DNA from: JALEVB01 sp022768265
Lineage (GTDB): Bacteria; Bacillota_I; Bacilli_A; Erysipelotrichales; Erysipelotrichaceae
Reading direction: 5' to 3'
DNA length: 64,000 bases
NCBI GenBank assembly: GCA_034168985.1
Contig: JAXFJE010000021.1
Span: 1-64,000 of the forward strand
The position numbers and the translations under genes are program-made. Below are positions 63,267-64,000 of the stretch, piece by piece. The stretch's first letter is position 1. Every line of letters starts with the position of its first letter. The notes below the pieces were generated by a model. That model was not told where the DNA came from, made no database searches, and worked only from the letters and a program-made list of their open reading frames with translations.

Positions 63267-63806
63267 ATGTTTAAAGAGTCTTTTAATAATTTAAAATCAA
63301 CCCGCATGCTAGTTCTACTAGCGCTATTTATTGCCCTAAAAATTGTTGTAGGGTATTTTCGTATTCCCGTCGCAGATAACTTGAATATCTATTTTACATT
63401 CATCATCAGTGCAATCGAATGTACGATCTTTGGCTATGTCCCATCAATGATAGCTGGAGTCATCACTGATATCTTAGGCTACATCATCAATCCTAATCCA
63501 CCATTTTTCCCAGGGTATGCTTTAAGTAATCTCGTAGCTGCTTTTATTTATTCCCTATGGTTTTATAAACGCAAGATCAAACTTTTAAATATCATTGGTG
63601 CTAAGACCATGATCAATTATATCGTCAACGTGGGCATGGGATCTTTATGGAGCGCTATGTTATATTCTAAAGGTTTCATCTATTACGCTTCTACTAGCTT
63701 AATAAAAAATACGATCTTGTTACCGATCGAAATCATCATCTTGTTTTTTGTCTTCAAGGCGATCGTTCCGATCTTACAAAATCGTAATTTGATATCACGG
63801 CAATAA
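63267..63806 (+). CDS. folT: Folate ECF transporter S component FolT
   Basis: 179 aa, five or six transmembrane helices (MLVLLALFIALKIVVGYF; YFTFIISAIECTIFGYVP). The early YFRIPV and the N-terminal helix are typical of FolT, the folate-binding subunit that works with a shared ECF energizing module (not in the window). The THF riboswitch directly upstream confirms the substrate class. RBS AAGGAGGT. The end converges with a partial gene two bases away. Confidence 0.92.
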   Translation: MFKESFNNLKSTRMLVLLALFIALKIVVGYFRIPVADNLNIYFTFIISAIECTIFGYVPSMIAGVITDILGYIINPNPPFFPGYALSNLVAAFIYSLWFYKRKIKLLNIIGAKTMINYIVNVGMGSLWSAMLYSKGFIYYASTSLIKNTILLPIEIIILFFVFKAIVPILQNRNLISRQ

Positions 63807-63807
63807 A

Positions 63808-64000
63808 TTATTTGATATTCCCCACGATGATATTATCATCCATTGCGGTAATGATCGAGCTATATTCTTCGTAAACTTTTTGATGATCCATCAAGATATC
63901 ATCATTTAGCTCATCAAAGGTATAGACCTTAAACTGCGTGTAATCACTGCTGTAATATGTATACAATAAGTCAGCCTTCGGCTGGCTTATTTCTATATCT
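63808..64000 (-). CDS. Partial protein running off the right edge
   Basis: The minus-strand frame is open from the window edge to TAA at 63810-63808, giving the last 63 residues (…QPKADLLYTYYSSDYTQF… to DDNIIVGNIK). Codon style (ATC-rich, GAT-rich) matches the chromosome. A strong hairpin at 63968-63988 lies inside this frame and is probably coding coincidence. Not recognised; acidic, with several tyrosines. Confidence 0.65.
   Translation of the reverse strand, partial: DIEISQPKADLLYTYYSSDYTQFKVYTFDELNDDILMDHQKVYEEYSSIITAMDDNIIVGNIK

Noticed and set aside
63968..63988. UUC-loop hairpin read as a terminator for folT
   Set aside because: It lies inside an open leftward frame that continues to the window edge, with chromosome-like codons; coding use explains it.
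1..64000. CRISPR arrays, tRNA and rRNA genes
   Set aside because: I looked for regularly spaced repeats, cloverleaf-type sequences and rRNA segments and found none. The only short tandem array is the type III antitoxin at 2176-2276.

Overview
The window looks like a low-to-moderate G+C Firmicute. The right half resembles an Erysipelotrichales-type gut bacterium (gatCAB, ligA-pcrA, folT under a THF riboswitch, U32 peptidase pair, sensory [FeFe]-hydrogenase cluster). That assignment rests on gene content and codon style, not on a database search. The left 28 kb is an integrated mobile element of clostridial/Lachnospiraceae style, with different codon use (the chromosome strongly favours ATC for Ile and is rich in GATC; the element is not).

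Mobile element, about 365-27985. It is inserted in the 3' end of rlmD (23S rRNA m5U methyltransferase). At its left end is a large serine recombinase whose last codons (VECVVLM) resemble the split site in RlmD (VETVVLL). At its right end the element supplies a new C-terminal tail to RlmD. The rightward backbone (22-27.7 kb) carries parM-like, parR-like, repA with internal iteron-like repeats, a dnaC-like loader, a DUF3847 protein, an IncQ/MOBQ-type oriT, a MobA/MobL relaxase and TnpV. No type IV secretion genes are visible, so it looks like an integrative mobilizable element that may replicate when excised. Cargo: a type III toxin-antitoxin locus (two 46-nt pseudoknot RNA repeats, terminator, ToxN/CptN-like toxin); a STAND/NB-ARC-TPR ATPase with a LexA-like box inside its promoter; and a complete-looking leftward type VII (T7SSb) operon: esaA, WXG100, essA-like, yukD/esaB, essB, essC, then two effector modules. 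Module 1 has three small helical partners, a 545-aa protein and two membrane-anchored proteins that share the 545-aa protein's C-terminal domain. Module 2 has a TIGR04197/DUF3130-like partner, an LXG-like 524-aa protein, a polytopic membrane protein and a coiled-coil protein.

Chromosome, 28-64 kb. A long leftward run holds rlmD, a membrane-anchored unknown, gatC-gatA-gatB, ligA and pcrA. A rightward trio follows: a methyltransferase, an RluA-type pseudouridine synthase and a VanY-type carboxypeptidase. Next come leftward genes for a Cof-type phosphatase, patatin, cardiolipin synthase, GNAT, two tandem thioredoxin-like lipoproteins, a PfkB sugar kinase, peptidase T and a DUF1349 protein. Then a four-gene redox-sensing operon: an [FeFe]-hydrogenase-like protein, a small thioredoxin-like ferredoxin, a PAS-containing sensory hydrogenase and a SpoIIE-type phosphatase. 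After a DJ-1/PfpI gene comes the rightward copper operon copA-csoR, with an operator-like element over its promoter. The end holds an ABC exporter, an unusual PEPCK/HPr-kinase-fold protein, a TrmH methyltransferase, two U32 proteins, and folT behind a THF riboswitch. Both window edges cut through genes.
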